This document shows positions 16,385 through 25,145 of a stretch of 64,000 bases of DNA, piece by piece; position 1 is the first letter of the stretch; every line of letters begins with the position of its first letter. Position numbers and translations under genes: made by a program. Source of the DNA: Clostridia bacterium (GTDB taxonomy: Bacteria > Bacillota > Clostridia > Oscillospirales > CAG-272). The notes beneath the pieces were generated by a model, which did not search any database, was not told the DNA's origin, and saw only the letters and a program-made list of their open reading frames with translations. The DNA lies in the NCBI GenBank assembly GCA_017482055.1, contig JAFUOH010000008.1, forward strand, positions 1-64,000. The letters are read 5' to 3'.

Positions 16385-18682
16385 ATGTCCGACAACGAAA
16401 TCTTCTATCGCTTTTCCCCATTTATACAGGATTTCATCTACCGAAGCGGCTGGCAGGATCTGCGCGCGGTGCAGCTTGCGGCGGCGCGGGTGATATTCGA
16501 CACAAACAAGAACCTGCTTATCACTTCCTCTACCGCATCCGGTAAGACGGAGGCGGCATTTTTCCCCATCATCTCGCAGATGTACGAGGATATGCCGCAG
16601 AGCGTGGGGGCACTATACATCGCACCGTTAAAAAGTCTAATCAACGACCAGTTTTTAAGACTTGACGAGCTGCTTGATCTGACGGGCATTCCCGTGTTCC
16701 ACTGGCACGGAGACGTAGCACAGTCTCATAAAGCCAAGCTCCTAAAAGATCCGCGCGGCATATTGCAGATAACCCCCGAGTCCCTTGAAAGTATGCTGAT
16801 GAACCGCTCAAACGACCTTGTGCGCCTGTTTGGTGACCTGCGCTATGTGGTCATCGACGAAATACACACGCTGACAGGAACCGACCGCGGCAATCAGATC
16901 ATCTGTCAGCTCGTGCGGCTCGCACGACTTATCGGTCACACGCCCCGCCGCATCGGACTTTCCGCCACAATCGGCGACGCATCTCTCGCGGCAGCATGGC
17001 TCGGCGGCGGTACGGACGTTGAGACGATAGTGCCCGAGATCAACGAGGGCAAAACCAAATGGCGCCTGGGAATGGAGCACTTCTACATCCAAGGCGAGGA
17101 TCTTGACCAAAGCCACGACTTCCACGGCGAGAAAATAAAAAAAGAGGACGACGAATCCTCGGATGACTTGCCGCAGGACGAAAAGCCCTGTGATGAACCA
17201 TCTCACGGCAAGGTGGAGATCGACCCCGGCTACGAATACATCTACGACTGTGTAAAAAATAAAAAGGCGATCATATTCTCAAACTCCCGAGAGGAGACCG
17301 AGTATGTGACCGCCACCATGCGACAGATCGCCGACAACCGCCATGAGCCGGACAATTTTCTCATTCACCACGGCAATCTCTCGGCATCCATTCGCGAGGA
17401 AGCCGAGTCCAAGATGAAAAACGACGAGATGAAATGTGTCACCTGTGCCACTGTAACCATGGAGCTGGGTATTGATATCGGTCGCCTCGAGCGCATCATA
17501 CAGAACGACGCGCCGAACTCCGTGTCAAGCTTCCTACAGCGTCTCGGGCGCTCGGGCAGACGCGATACGCCTCCCGAAATGATGATGGTGTTCCGCGAGG
17601 AAAATCCGCTCCCCAACACACCGCTCCCCCAGCTTATCCCATGGGGCTTTCTCCGTGCTATCGCCATCGTACAATTGTATATCGAGGAAAAATTTATCGA
17701 GCCGCCCTTTACCAAAAAGCTCCCCTTCAGTCTCGCATTCCAGCAGACTTTAAGCACCCTTGCTTCCTCCGGAGAGCTGACACCCAAGCGTCTGGCGGAA
17801 CGCATACTGTCACTTCCCGCATTTAAGCATATTGACAAAGAGGACTACCGTACACTGCTGCTCGGCATGCTGCAGAACGACTTTTTGGAGCTGACCGAGG
17901 AAAAAGGGCTGATCGTCGGTCTGAAAGGCGAGCGGCTCATAAACAGCTTCAAGTTCTACGCAGTTTTCAAGGACAGCGAGGACTACACCGTGCGCTGTGA
18001 GTCCGACGAGATCGGCACCATCACCACGCCGCCCCCCGTCGGCGACCGCTTTGCTCTCGCAGGGCGTGTGTGGGAGGTGGAAGAACTCGACATTCCACGC
18101 AAGCTTATCTATGTGAAAGCGGTCAAGGGTAAGATGGAGGTCTCCTGGCCCGGCGACTACGGCGAGATACACACAAAAATTTTAGAGCGCATGCGCCGCA
18201 TACTGTATGAGGATACGGTTTATCCCTACCTCAAACCCAACGCCCGTCACCGCCTTGAGATCGTGCGTAATCTCGCGCGCAATACGGGAATGCTCAGCCA
18301 TTCCTTGGTGCCCCTCGGCGGCTATACATGGTGTCTGTTCCCCTGGCTCGGCACACGCTCGTTCAGAACACTGCGCAAATTCATTATGCAGAACGCCGCA
18401 CGCTTCAAGATCACAAATCTCGAATTCGAGGGCTGTTATTACATGATGTTCAAGATGGAAGGGTCGAGCGATTACGGCTTCATCAAAGGACTCTGTGACA
18501 TAATCGAGCGTGAGGGCATCGACAAGTCAAAGCTCGTCAATATAAACGAAATGCCGGTTTTTGAAAAATATGACGATTATATTCCGGCAGAGCTGCTCAG
18601 GAAGCAATACGCAGCGGATAAATTGCGTACCGATGAGATCAAAATGAGACTTCCGCAGATACTCTCGGAATATCAGGACTGA
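16385..18682 (+). CDS. sngC: Shango defence helicase SngC (Lhr-like DEAD/DEAH superfamily 2)
   Basis: A 765-aa SF2 helicase. Motif I is TASGKTEA (residues 50-57), motif II DEIH (about 158-161), motif III SAT (about 192), and motif VI QRLGRSGRRD (about 384-393). An acidic, lysine-rich insert (about 245-280) separates the RecA domains, and an Lhr-type winged-helix/beta C-terminal region follows. The start has AGGAGG. With SngA and SngB this completes the TerB-ATPase-helicase set of Shango; the helicase presumably acts on phage DNA. Its end overlaps the convergent membrane-protein gene by 10 bp. Confidence 0.85.
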   Translation: MSDNEIFYRFSPFIQDFIYRSGWQDLRAVQLAAARVIFDTNKNLLITSSTASGKTEAAFFPIISQMYEDMPQSVGALYIAPLKSLINDQFLRLDELLDLTGIPVFHWHGDVAQSHKAKLLKDPRGILQITPESLESMLMNRSNDLVRLFGDLRYVVIDEIHTLTGTDRGNQIICQLVRLARLIGHTPRRIGLSATIGDASLAAAWLGGGTDVETIVPEINEGKTKWRLGMEHFYIQGEDLDQSHDFHGEKIKKEDDESSDDLPQDEKPCDEPSHGKVEIDPGYEYIYDCVKNKKAIIFSNSREETEYVTATMRQIADNRHEPDNFLIHHGNLSASIREEAESKMKNDEMKCVTCATVTMELGIDIGRLERIIQNDAPNSVSSFLQRLGRSGRRDTPPEMMMVFREENPLPNTPLPQLIPWGFLRAIAIVQLYIEEKFIEPPFTKKLPFSLAFQQTLSTLASSGELTPKRLAERILSLPAFKHIDKEDYRTLLLGMLQNDFLELTEEKGLIVGLKGERLINSFKFYAVFKDSEDYTVRCESDEIGTITTPPPVGDRFALAGRVWEVEELDIPRKLIYVKAVKGKMEVSWPGDYGEIHTKILERMRRILYEDTVYPYLKPNARHRLEIVRNLARNTGMLSHSLVPLGGYTWCLFPWLGTRSFRTLRKFIMQNAARFKITNLEFEGCYYMMFKMEGSSDYGFIKGLCDIIEREGIDKSKLVNINEMPVFEKYDDYIPAELLRKQYAADKLRTDEIKMRLPQILSEYQD

Positions 18683-18924
18683 CCGCGTTTTATTGACATA
18701 TCGCACAGCAGTGCTCCGCCCACAACAAGCAGCAGCGACATTAAAGCATGCTCCATCTGCAAATACAGCAGCGGATACAGCCGCGCCGCATCATACGGCT
18801 CAAGAGAAGCCGTGGTAAACGCTATGTATATGAGCGCCGCGGCAATGAGCGGCAGTCCACAGTGCAAAATCATCATTGCCGCTCTCGTTAGGCAAGTTTT
18901 TTTCAACGATCTATTTGTTTTCAT
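18673..18924 (-). CDS. small two-helix membrane protein
   Basis: Eighty-three residues: a basic N-terminus (MKTNRSLKKTCLTR), a first membrane helix (about 17-38), an amphipathic loop and a second helix (about 58-75) ending CDMSIKRGQS. The longer ORF extends upstream, but AGAGGAGAAAAAG precedes the ATG at 18924, which is preferred. TATAAT (18952-18957) lies just upstream. Convergent with the Shango helicase and overlapping its last codons. No family recognised. Confidence 0.6.
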   Translation of the reverse strand: MKTNRSLKKTCLTRAAMMILHCGLPLIAAALIYIAFTTASLEPYDAARLYPLLYLQMEHALMSLLLVVGGALLCDMSIKRGQS

Positions 18925-18951
18925 CTTTTTCTCCTCTGCTTTTATACAATA

Positions 18952-18957
18952 ATTATA
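18952..18957 (-). promoter_or_regulatory. -10 box of the small membrane protein gene
   Basis: TGGTATAATT on the minus strand, 28 bp upstream of the chosen ATG at 18924; the -35 is not clear. Confidence 0.45.
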
Positions 18958-19029
18958 CCACATCAGCGCAGGAAAGTCATCCATCGCTTTTTGGTACCAA
19001 ATCCTATATTCGTTCATGGAGGCAGCATC

Positions 19030-20544
19030 ATGCACATCACAAGCAATACTCGTTATTTAAAGATCCCCGTAAACAACACCTCCGCTTCATCCAAGATACG
19101 TATTTTTGGCGACGAACAACTGCTCATCGACCTTGATACCTGCTTTGATAAATCCGCACATTCGGTGATGTATTATGACCTCGCACCATTCATGGGGCGT
19201 GACATAACCGTTACCCATGATTCGGGGCATGCCTTTGAGTTTTGCGCCAATATTCCCGACGCCCCAGCCGAAGCCTTCCGCCCGAAGGTACATTTCACCG
19301 CGCCCTACGGCTGGATAAACGACCCAAACGGGCTTGTTTACTACAGAGGTGTATATCACCTGTTCTACCAACACAATCCCGCAGGAACCAAATGGGGCAA
19401 TATGCACTGGGGACATGCACTCAGCCGAGATCTTGTTCATTTTGAACATCTTAACGAAGCGCTTTTCCCCGATGAGCTGGGAGACATGTTCTCGGGCTCG
19501 GCTATGGTTGATGAAGAGAATCTTTTGGGACTGAACACTCCCGAGCATAAAGCGATACTGCTATTTTACACCGCAGCGGGCGGACACCGTGAGATAAACC
19601 GCGAGGCGAAGTTCACCCAGTGCCTCGCCTACAGCCTCGACGGCGGTCATACGTTCCAAAAATACGCAAAAAATCCCATCGTGCCGCATATCAAGGCGCA
19701 GAACCGCGACCCCAAGGTGGTATACGACGAGGAAAACGATGTTTATTTAATGGCTCTCTACCTCGACGGCGCCGAATACGCGCTGCTTACGTCAAACGAT
19801 CTTATAAGCTGGCAGCAGCTTCAGACCTTCGAGCTTCCCGGTGACGATGAATGTCCCGATATCTATAAAATGGACAACGGCAAGGGCGAGCGCAAATGGG
19901 TCATCTGCGGCGCCCATGATCGCTACACGGTCTGCGACTTCGATCCCTCGGCAGGCTTTGTCAACATGACCGAGCCGCGTACGCTCGGCTTCGGCTCGGT
20001 ATACGCCGCTCAAAGCTACAGCGGCACAGCTCGCCGTATCCGCTATTCGTGGAATCGCTTTACCGCCGTCCCATCGAAATATTTCAACTGTGAGCTGTCG
20101 GTTCCATGCGAGCTGCGGTTGTTTGGCAACGAGCTGCGCATTGCGCCCGCACGCGAGCTTGAAAGAGCATATATATTTTCGGAAACCATCGAAAACCTCC
20201 CATCCCACGGGATATCCATGGAGGTCGGACGGTCATTCGATATCACACTTGAGCTGTCACGGCTTGAGGAAGCCGTTATCATTATGCTCTGTGGTAATGA
20301 AATAAAGCTCGATCCCATGAGCGGAGTCGTGACAGTAAACAGTGAATGCACAATGCCGCTTTGCCCTACAAACGACAAAGCAAGAGTACGACTGATCGCC
20401 GACAATTACGGTATAGAACTCTTCACAGGCATTGAGGACGGTTATGCCAAAGCATTCGGCGCATTCCCGTGCGAAATCACGGGAGATATGCTCATCATGC
20501 GCGGTGAGGGCTCGCTTGATAAGCTTGTCATAAATAAATTTTAA
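19030..20544 (+). CDS. GH32 beta-fructosidase (invertase/levanase type)
   Basis: A 504-aa cytoplasmic glycoside hydrolase family 32 enzyme that releases fructose from sucrose, levan or inulin-type chains. The WINDPNG box (residues 95-101, nucleophile Asp98), FYQHNP, the RDP motif (about 226-228) and ECPD with the acid/base Glu (about 274) are all present, followed by a C-terminal beta-sandwich. The N-terminal 90 residues are an extra beta-domain seen in some Clostridia members. Start at 19030 has TGGAGG nine bases upstream; the ORF extends 13 codons further without a ribosome site. It leads an operon with a sugar isomerase. Confidence 0.9.
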   Translation: MHITSNTRYLKIPVNNTSASSKIRIFGDEQLLIDLDTCFDKSAHSVMYYDLAPFMGRDITVTHDSGHAFEFCANIPDAPAEAFRPKVHFTAPYGWINDPNGLVYYRGVYHLFYQHNPAGTKWGNMHWGHALSRDLVHFEHLNEALFPDELGDMFSGSAMVDEENLLGLNTPEHKAILLFYTAAGGHREINREAKFTQCLAYSLDGGHTFQKYAKNPIVPHIKAQNRDPKVVYDEENDVYLMALYLDGAEYALLTSNDLISWQQLQTFELPGDDECPDIYKMDNGKGERKWVICGAHDRYTVCDFDPSAGFVNMTEPRTLGFGSVYAAQSYSGTARRIRYSWNRFTAVPSKYFNCELSVPCELRLFGNELRIAPARELERAYIFSETIENLPSHGISMEVGRSFDITLELSRLEEAVIIMLCGNEIKLDPMSGVVTVNSECTMPLCPTNDKARVRLIADNYGIELFTGIEDGYAKAFGAFPCEITGDMLIMRGEGSLDKLVINKF

Positions 20545-20555
20545 GGAGGATCACT

Positions 20556-21386
20556 ACGGAAAACGCAAGGATAGGAGTTTCAAGCGCTTGTTTCTATCCC
20601 GAGGAAACGCTCGACTCCATAAAAAGATGCATCGGGCTCGGATTCAAAAACATTGAGATCTTCATGAACAGTTTTTCTGAGCTTGAAGAGCCATATCTGA
20701 AAAAGATAGCCGAGGTCTGCCGCGAGAACGGTGTAACAGTCACCTCAATACATCCGTTCACCTCGGGCTTTGAATATATGTATTTCTTCTCCGCCTATAA
20801 AAAGCGTGCCCGCGACTCCGTGGATTATTTTTACCGCAAATATTTTCAGGCAGCGGCATATCTCGGCGCAGATTACTTTGTATTCCACGGAGACGCGACC
20901 AAAGCACCGTTTTTCGGAATGGATAATTACTGCGAAGTCTTAGAAATGCTCATGGAAGCCGCAAAAAGCGAAGGGGTAACGCTTGCGCATGAAAATGTAT
21001 CCACTGCAAGAGCAGGTGATCCGGAATTTATGCGGGAGGTTCATGAGCGATTCGGTACGGGCGGTATCAAATTCGTGTTTGACTTAAAGCAGACAGTGCG
21101 CGGCGGATATGATCCCGATAGAATGCTCGATGTAATGGGAAGCGATATCGTGCATGTACACATCAATGACTGGATGGATGGCGAATGCCGTCTGCCGTAC
21201 GCAGGCAGTCTCGACGTGGACAGCGTGATATCTCGCCTCGAAGCCCATGGATATGTCGGCAAATATATGATCGAGGTATACAGGCACAATTTCAAGGACG
21301 ACTGCGAGATCACCGCGGCGGCGGCAGAGCTGAGAAGCAGAGACTATGCGGGGCAGTGTCTCACAAAACGGAGTACCCAATCATGA
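20556..21386 (+). CDS. sugar phosphate isomerase/epimerase (AP-endonuclease-2 fold) with apparent ACG start
   Basis: A 276-aa TIM-barrel protein of the xylose-isomerase-like/AP endonuclease 2 family: IGVSSACFYPEETLDSIKRC, FKNIEIFMNS, VTSIHPFTSGFEY, ADYFVFHGD, LAHENVSTARAGD, KFVFDLKQT, and VHVHINDWMD. Metal-ligand positions (Glu in LAHEN, Asp in FVFDLKQ, His in HVHIND, Glu in MIEVYRH) are kept. The first in-frame ATG (20664) would cut off the first barrel strand. AAGGAGG (20543-20549) sits 6 bases before ACG at 20556, exactly where an ATG would be expected, and the frame is family-like from the next codon. ACG initiation or a start-codon mutation is inferred. It follows the GH32 gene by 11 bp. 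Confidence 0.75.
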   Translation, partial: TENARIGVSSACFYPEETLDSIKRCIGLGFKNIEIFMNSFSELEEPYLKKIAEVCRENGVTVTSIHPFTSGFEYMYFFSAYKKRARDSVDYFYRKYFQAAAYLGADYFVFHGDATKAPFFGMDNYCEVLEMLMEAAKSEGVTLAHENVSTARAGDPEFMREVHERFGTGGIKFVFDLKQTVRGGYDPDRMLDVMGSDIVHVHINDWMDGECRLPYAGSLDVDSVISRLEAHGYVGKYMIEVYRHNFKDDCEITAAAAELRSRDYAGQCLTKRSTQS

Positions 21387-22240
21387 ATAAAACCAATCAA
21401 ATCACCACTAAAAGCGCGGTATTGTCCATTCTTTTTTTCATTGGCACAGTATTAAACAAAACAAACGTGCATTATATCGCAACACTTCTCATCTGTTTAT
21501 TGGCGCTATTTTTAATTTGGTATGAGCCTCGGAAAACAACATGGTTTGAGAGCAAAAAAATGCCTCTTTGGTCAAAAATCACCTCCAATGTAATAGCAGT
21601 GTCGTTTTTCCTGTCACCGCTTATTTTTTCCGACAGACAAACAATTTTGATCTATTCGGCATTGCCGCTCATATGTGCCGCAGCTATGGTGTACTGCGTA
21701 TTCAAAACGAAAAATACAGAAAAGGAACCCTTAAAACCGGTGGAATGGTGGCTAATAGTATTTTTCTTAATATTTATTGAGTTTGCCGGAAACTGCAGGC
21801 ACTTCACTTTTGTAAATAATGCCTTCCTTCACTGTCTGCCGTATGCGGCGCTATTCGGAATACTGTCCGGAGTGTGTGCTGTTTTTGTCCAATACAAACC
21901 CAACAAACGTGCATCCGAGCATATGGGAGCATTTATCTCTGCTACTTTGATATTGGCAATATTCTTTTATTTTTATGCTGCCAATCTCAACTATGCACTG
22001 GATACCGCAGAGCCATCTGAATATATGCTTGCAGTAACAGAAAAGGACAAAGACCGCGGGACAAGCAGATCACCTACTACATATGATTTTACATTTATTG
22101 CGGACGGCAAAGAAATAAATGTAAAAATACCTAAATCTCACTATGACGCATACGACATCGGCGACCTGTACCCCGTACAGAAATACAGCGGTGCCTTCGG
22201 CGAGCCGTTTTACATATCCAAAGCATATGCGGAGCCGTAA
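21383..22240 (+). CDS. multi-pass membrane protein of unknown function
   Basis: A 285-aa protein with about seven hydrophobic segments (from SILFFIGTVL, through LLICLLALFLIWY, IAVSFFLSPLIF, ICAAAMVYCV, WWLIVFFLIFIEF, AALFGILSGVCAVF to ISATLILAIFFYFYA) and an extracytoplasmic C-terminal beta-strand domain (about 205-285). The ATG overlaps the TGA of the isomerase gene (ATGA), implying coupling; GGAG lies nine bases upstream. The base composition is lower in GC than its neighbours. No family recognised. Confidence 0.65.
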   Translation: MNKTNQITTKSAVLSILFFIGTVLNKTNVHYIATLLICLLALFLIWYEPRKTTWFESKKMPLWSKITSNVIAVSFFLSPLIFSDRQTILIYSALPLICAAAMVYCVFKTKNTEKEPLKPVEWWLIVFFLIFIEFAGNCRHFTFVNNAFLHCLPYAALFGILSGVCAVFVQYKPNKRASEHMGAFISATLILAIFFYFYAANLNYALDTAEPSEYMLAVTEKDKDRGTSRSPTTYDFTFIADGKEINVKIPKSHYDAYDIGDLYPVQKYSGAFGEPFYISKAYAEP

Positions 22241-22262
22241 TGGCATCGCATGGCGCTTCCAT

Positions 22263-22302
22263 AAAAAGCCATCACAACCGACTTGTCGGCGATGGCTTTT
22301 TT
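22263..22302 (+). terminator. terminator of the GH32 operon
   Basis: AAAAAGCCATC (22263-22273) pairs with GATGGCTTTTT (22291-22301), with a nested CCGAC/GTCGG helix. A T-run follows. Confidence 0.85.
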
Positions 22303-22398
22303 GCATTATGCCCATAGTTATATAACGCGATAGTCTAAAATTTCGTCGCCTCATTACATTTAACAAAAAACATCTCGAATTATCGGTGAAATTACCAA

Positions 22399-22427
22399 TT
22401 GACTTTTCCGCGTATATACTATATAAT
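22399..22427 (+). promoter_or_regulatory. sigma-A promoter of nrdD
   Basis: TTGACT (22399-22404), 17-base spacer, TATAAT (22422-22427). Confidence 0.8.
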
Positions 22428-22445
22428 AGATACTGCGCGGTCGAT

Positions 22446-22495
22446 AACACTATATGTAGTAGCATTGCGATCATAAAACTACTATATTTTGTGGT
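22446..22495 (+). promoter_or_regulatory. paired NrdR boxes upstream of nrdD
   Basis: Two AT-rich palindromes resembling the NrdR box (acaCwAtATaTwGtgt): ACACTATATGTAGT (22447-22460) and CTACTATATTTTGTGG (22479-22494). Their centres are about 32 bp apart, close to three helical turns, as in known ribonucleotide reductase promoters. They lie just downstream of the -10, a position suited to repression by NrdR. Confidence 0.7.
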
Positions 22496-22574
22496 GTCGA
22501 ACCTAATGCAGCTATACGCCCGTGTGATAAACACAGGCAGTTAACATACATAATTTCAGTAAAGGAGATGCGCT

Positions 22575-24914
22575 ATGATCACTAAAATAGTCAAGCGTGA
22601 CGGGCGCGAAGCACCGTTCAATATCGAAAAGATAGCTCAGGCGATCTACAAGGCGGCTCAGGCTGTGGGCGGTCACGATTATTCCACTGCCATGGATCTT
22701 GCCTGCAAGGTAGCGGATGCGTTGGAAGCAGCATGCGGCGAGCGAGGTATTCCCACGGTCGAACAAATTCAGGATACTGTAGAAAAAGTACTCGTAAACA
22801 GCGGGCATGCACGCACTGCAAAGGAATACATTCTCTATCGTGCACAGCGTACCCGCGTGCGTGAGATGAATACCAAGCTGATGAAAACCTATGAGGATCT
22901 CACCTTCAAGGCTGCCAAGGATTCGGATATCAAGCGAGAAAATGCTAACATCAACGGCGACACAGCCATGGGCACCATGCTCAAATACGGCTCCGAGGGT
23001 GCAAAACAGTTCTATGAGATGTACATCCTCGATCCGGTCCATGCCAAGGCGCATAACGAGGGTGAGATACATATCCATGATATGGATTTCTTAACGCTCA
23101 CTACCACCTGCTGTCAGATAGATATCATCAAGCTCTTTGAAAAGGGCTTCTCAACAGGTCATGGCTTCCTCCGTTCTCCTAACGACATCGCAAGCTACGC
23201 AGCGCTTGCCTGCATTGCGATCCAGTCGAATCAGAACGACCAGCACGGCGGTCAGTCCATCCCAAACTTCGAATACGGTATGGCGCCCGGCGTAAAAAAG
23301 ACTTACCGTAAGCTCTATAAGAGAAATCTCACCAAGGCGATCGAGCTTATCGCAAATGTGTCCGATTCCGAAGCTGCGGCAGACAAAATCCTCACCGCAC
23401 TTGTAAACGAGCCTACACTCAACAACGACCCGCTGTTTATTTCGGAGATCACCACCGCTCTCGCCGACGCCTACGGCTCGGACAAAGCTGGACGTATGAT
23501 CGATTTCACTCGCAAATATACACTCGCCGAGACAGAGCGCGCTACCTATCAGGCGATGGAAGCACTTATACATAACCTCAACACCATGCACTCCCGCGCA
23601 GGAGCACAGATCCCGTTCAGCTCGCTGAACTACGGTCTCGATACCTCCGCCGAAGGACGTCTTGTTATGAAGTCCATCCTCCTTGCCACCGAAGCAGGTC
23701 TCGGAAACGGTGAAACGCCCATCTTCCCGATCCAGATCTTCAAGGTCAAGGAAGGTATAAACTATAACCCCGAGGATCCCAACTACGACCTCTTCAAGCT
23801 CGCCTGCAAGGTTTCCGCAAAGCGTCTGTTCCCGAACTTCTCGTTCATCGACGCGCCCTACAATCTGCGCTACTATCAGCCAGGTAAGCCCGAGACAGAG
23901 GTCGCATACATGGGCTGCCGTACAAGAGTTGTGGCTAACAACTACGATCCCACCCGTGAGATAGTCAACGGCAGAGGTAACCTCAGCTTCACCTCCATCA
24001 ATCTGCCACGCATTGCAATCAACGCCAAGGGCAACGTCGATTGGTTCTTTGAGGAGCTTGACCGGAAGGTAGCTATCGTTATCGACCAGCTCCTTGACCG
24101 ATTTAAAATACAGGCAGAAAAAACCGTGCGCAACTATCCGTTCCTTATGGGACAGGGGATCTGGATTGATTCAGACAAGCTCTCGGTTGACGACAAGGTC
24201 GGCGAGGTCTTAAAGCACGGCACGCTTACCGTGGGCTTTATCGGACTTGCCGAGTGCTTAAAGGCGCTCATCGGCAAGCATCACGGCGAATCCGCAGATG
24301 CGCAGAACCTGGGTCTCGAGATAGTGGGCTTTATCCGAAAGCGCACCGACGAGGCAAGCAAGAAATACGGTCTCAACTTCTCGCTTATCGGTACTCCCGC
24401 AGAGGGACTTTCGGGCAGATTCATACGCATAGATAAGCGCAAATACGGAAAGCTTGACGGCATCACCGACCGCGAGTATTATACAAACTCTTTCCATGTG
24501 CCGGTATACTACCCCATCTCGGCTGCGGATAAGATCAAATTGGAGGCTCCTTATCATGAGCTCACCAACGGTGGCCACATCACCTATGTCGAGCTTGACG
24601 GCGACCCGATGGAAAATCTTGACGCATTCGAGGCGGTCATCCGCTGCATGAAGGAATCGGGCGTGGGCTACGGCTCCATCAACCATCCCGTAGACCGCGA
24701 CCCTGTCTGCGGATATACCGGCATCATTGGCAATGAGTGCCCCTGCTGCCACCGCACCGAGGATGACGGCAAGGGTAAATTCGAGCGTATCCGCCGTATA
24801 ACAGGTTATCTTGTAGGCACTCTCGACAGCTTCAACGACGCAAAGCGCGCCGAGGTTGACGACAGAGTCAAGCACTCGGTCAATGCAGGCAGCACCGACA
24901 ACCTGTTTAACTAA
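22575..24914 (+). CDS. nrdD: anaerobic (class III) ribonucleoside-triphosphate reductase
   Basis: A 779-aa glycyl radical enzyme that reduces ribonucleoside triphosphates to deoxy forms without oxygen. An ATP-cone is at residues 1-95 (MITKIVKRDGREAPFNIEKI), the catalytic barrel follows, and near the C-terminus a zinc site (CGYTGIIGNECPCC) precedes the radical loop RITGYLVG with Gly744. Ribosome site AAAGGAG. The activating enzyme NrdG is not next to it, so it must lie elsewhere. The leader carries NrdR boxes. Confidence 0.96.
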   Translation: MITKIVKRDGREAPFNIEKIAQAIYKAAQAVGGHDYSTAMDLACKVADALEAACGERGIPTVEQIQDTVEKVLVNSGHARTAKEYILYRAQRTRVREMNTKLMKTYEDLTFKAAKDSDIKRENANINGDTAMGTMLKYGSEGAKQFYEMYILDPVHAKAHNEGEIHIHDMDFLTLTTTCCQIDIIKLFEKGFSTGHGFLRSPNDIASYAALACIAIQSNQNDQHGGQSIPNFEYGMAPGVKKTYRKLYKRNLTKAIELIANVSDSEAAADKILTALVNEPTLNNDPLFISEITTALADAYGSDKAGRMIDFTRKYTLAETERATYQAMEALIHNLNTMHSRAGAQIPFSSLNYGLDTSAEGRLVMKSILLATEAGLGNGETPIFPIQIFKVKEGINYNPEDPNYDLFKLACKVSAKRLFPNFSFIDAPYNLRYYQPGKPETEVAYMGCRTRVVANNYDPTREIVNGRGNLSFTSINLPRIAINAKGNVDWFFEELDRKVAIVIDQLLDRFKIQAEKTVRNYPFLMGQGIWIDSDKLSVDDKVGEVLKHGTLTVGFIGLAECLKALIGKHHGESADAQNLGLEIVGFIRKRTDEASKKYGLNFSLIGTPAEGLSGRFIRIDKRKYGKLDGITDREYYTNSFHVPVYYPISAADKIKLEAPYHELTNGGHITYVELDGDPMENLDAFEAVIRCMKESGVGYGSINHPVDRDPVCGYTGIIGNECPCCHRTEDDGKGKFERIRRITGYLVGTLDSFNDAKRAEVDDRVKHSVNAGSTDNLFN

Positions 24915-24918
24915 ACGC

Positions 24919-24938
24919 AAAAAGCCTCAAAGGCTTTT
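24919..24938 (+). terminator. first terminator after nrdD
   Basis: AAAAAGCCT-CAA-AGGCTTTT four bases past the nrdD stop codon. Confidence 0.7.
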
Positions 24939-24976
24939 GGCAATGTTATTAACTTAAGCAAAATCCGACAAGAACG

Positions 24977-25025
24977 GACATCCCCCGCCAATCTCGTTTG
25001 AGAACAGCGGGGGGTGTCTTTTTGT
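24977..25025 (+). terminator. second, strong terminator after nrdD
   Basis: GACATCCCCCGC (24977-24988) pairs with GCGGGGGGTGTC (25007-25018), followed by TTTTTGTTT. Confidence 0.85.
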
Positions 25026-25088
25026 TTCACGCAGCAGCGCACATGAAAACCAATCCAAAAGAGACATAACCATGTGCCATATTGTCTA

Positions 25089-25117
25089 TTTACAGTCAAT
25101 GAAAAATGTGATATAAT
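25089..25117 (+). promoter_or_regulatory. promoter of the membrane protein/XRE operon
   Basis: TTTACA (25089-25094), 17-base spacer, TATAAT (25112-25117). Confidence 0.75.
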
Positions 25118-25145
25118 GAAATCGATGATTTCTATGGAGGGCGTT

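Noticed and set aside
21185..21382. 66-codon N-terminal extension of the membrane protein ORF
   Set aside because: It overlaps the isomerase gene in another frame; the ATG at 21383 overlapping the isomerase stop is the natural start.
24258..24920. 220-codon minus-strand ORF
   Set aside because: Antisense shadow of the conserved C-terminal part of nrdD.
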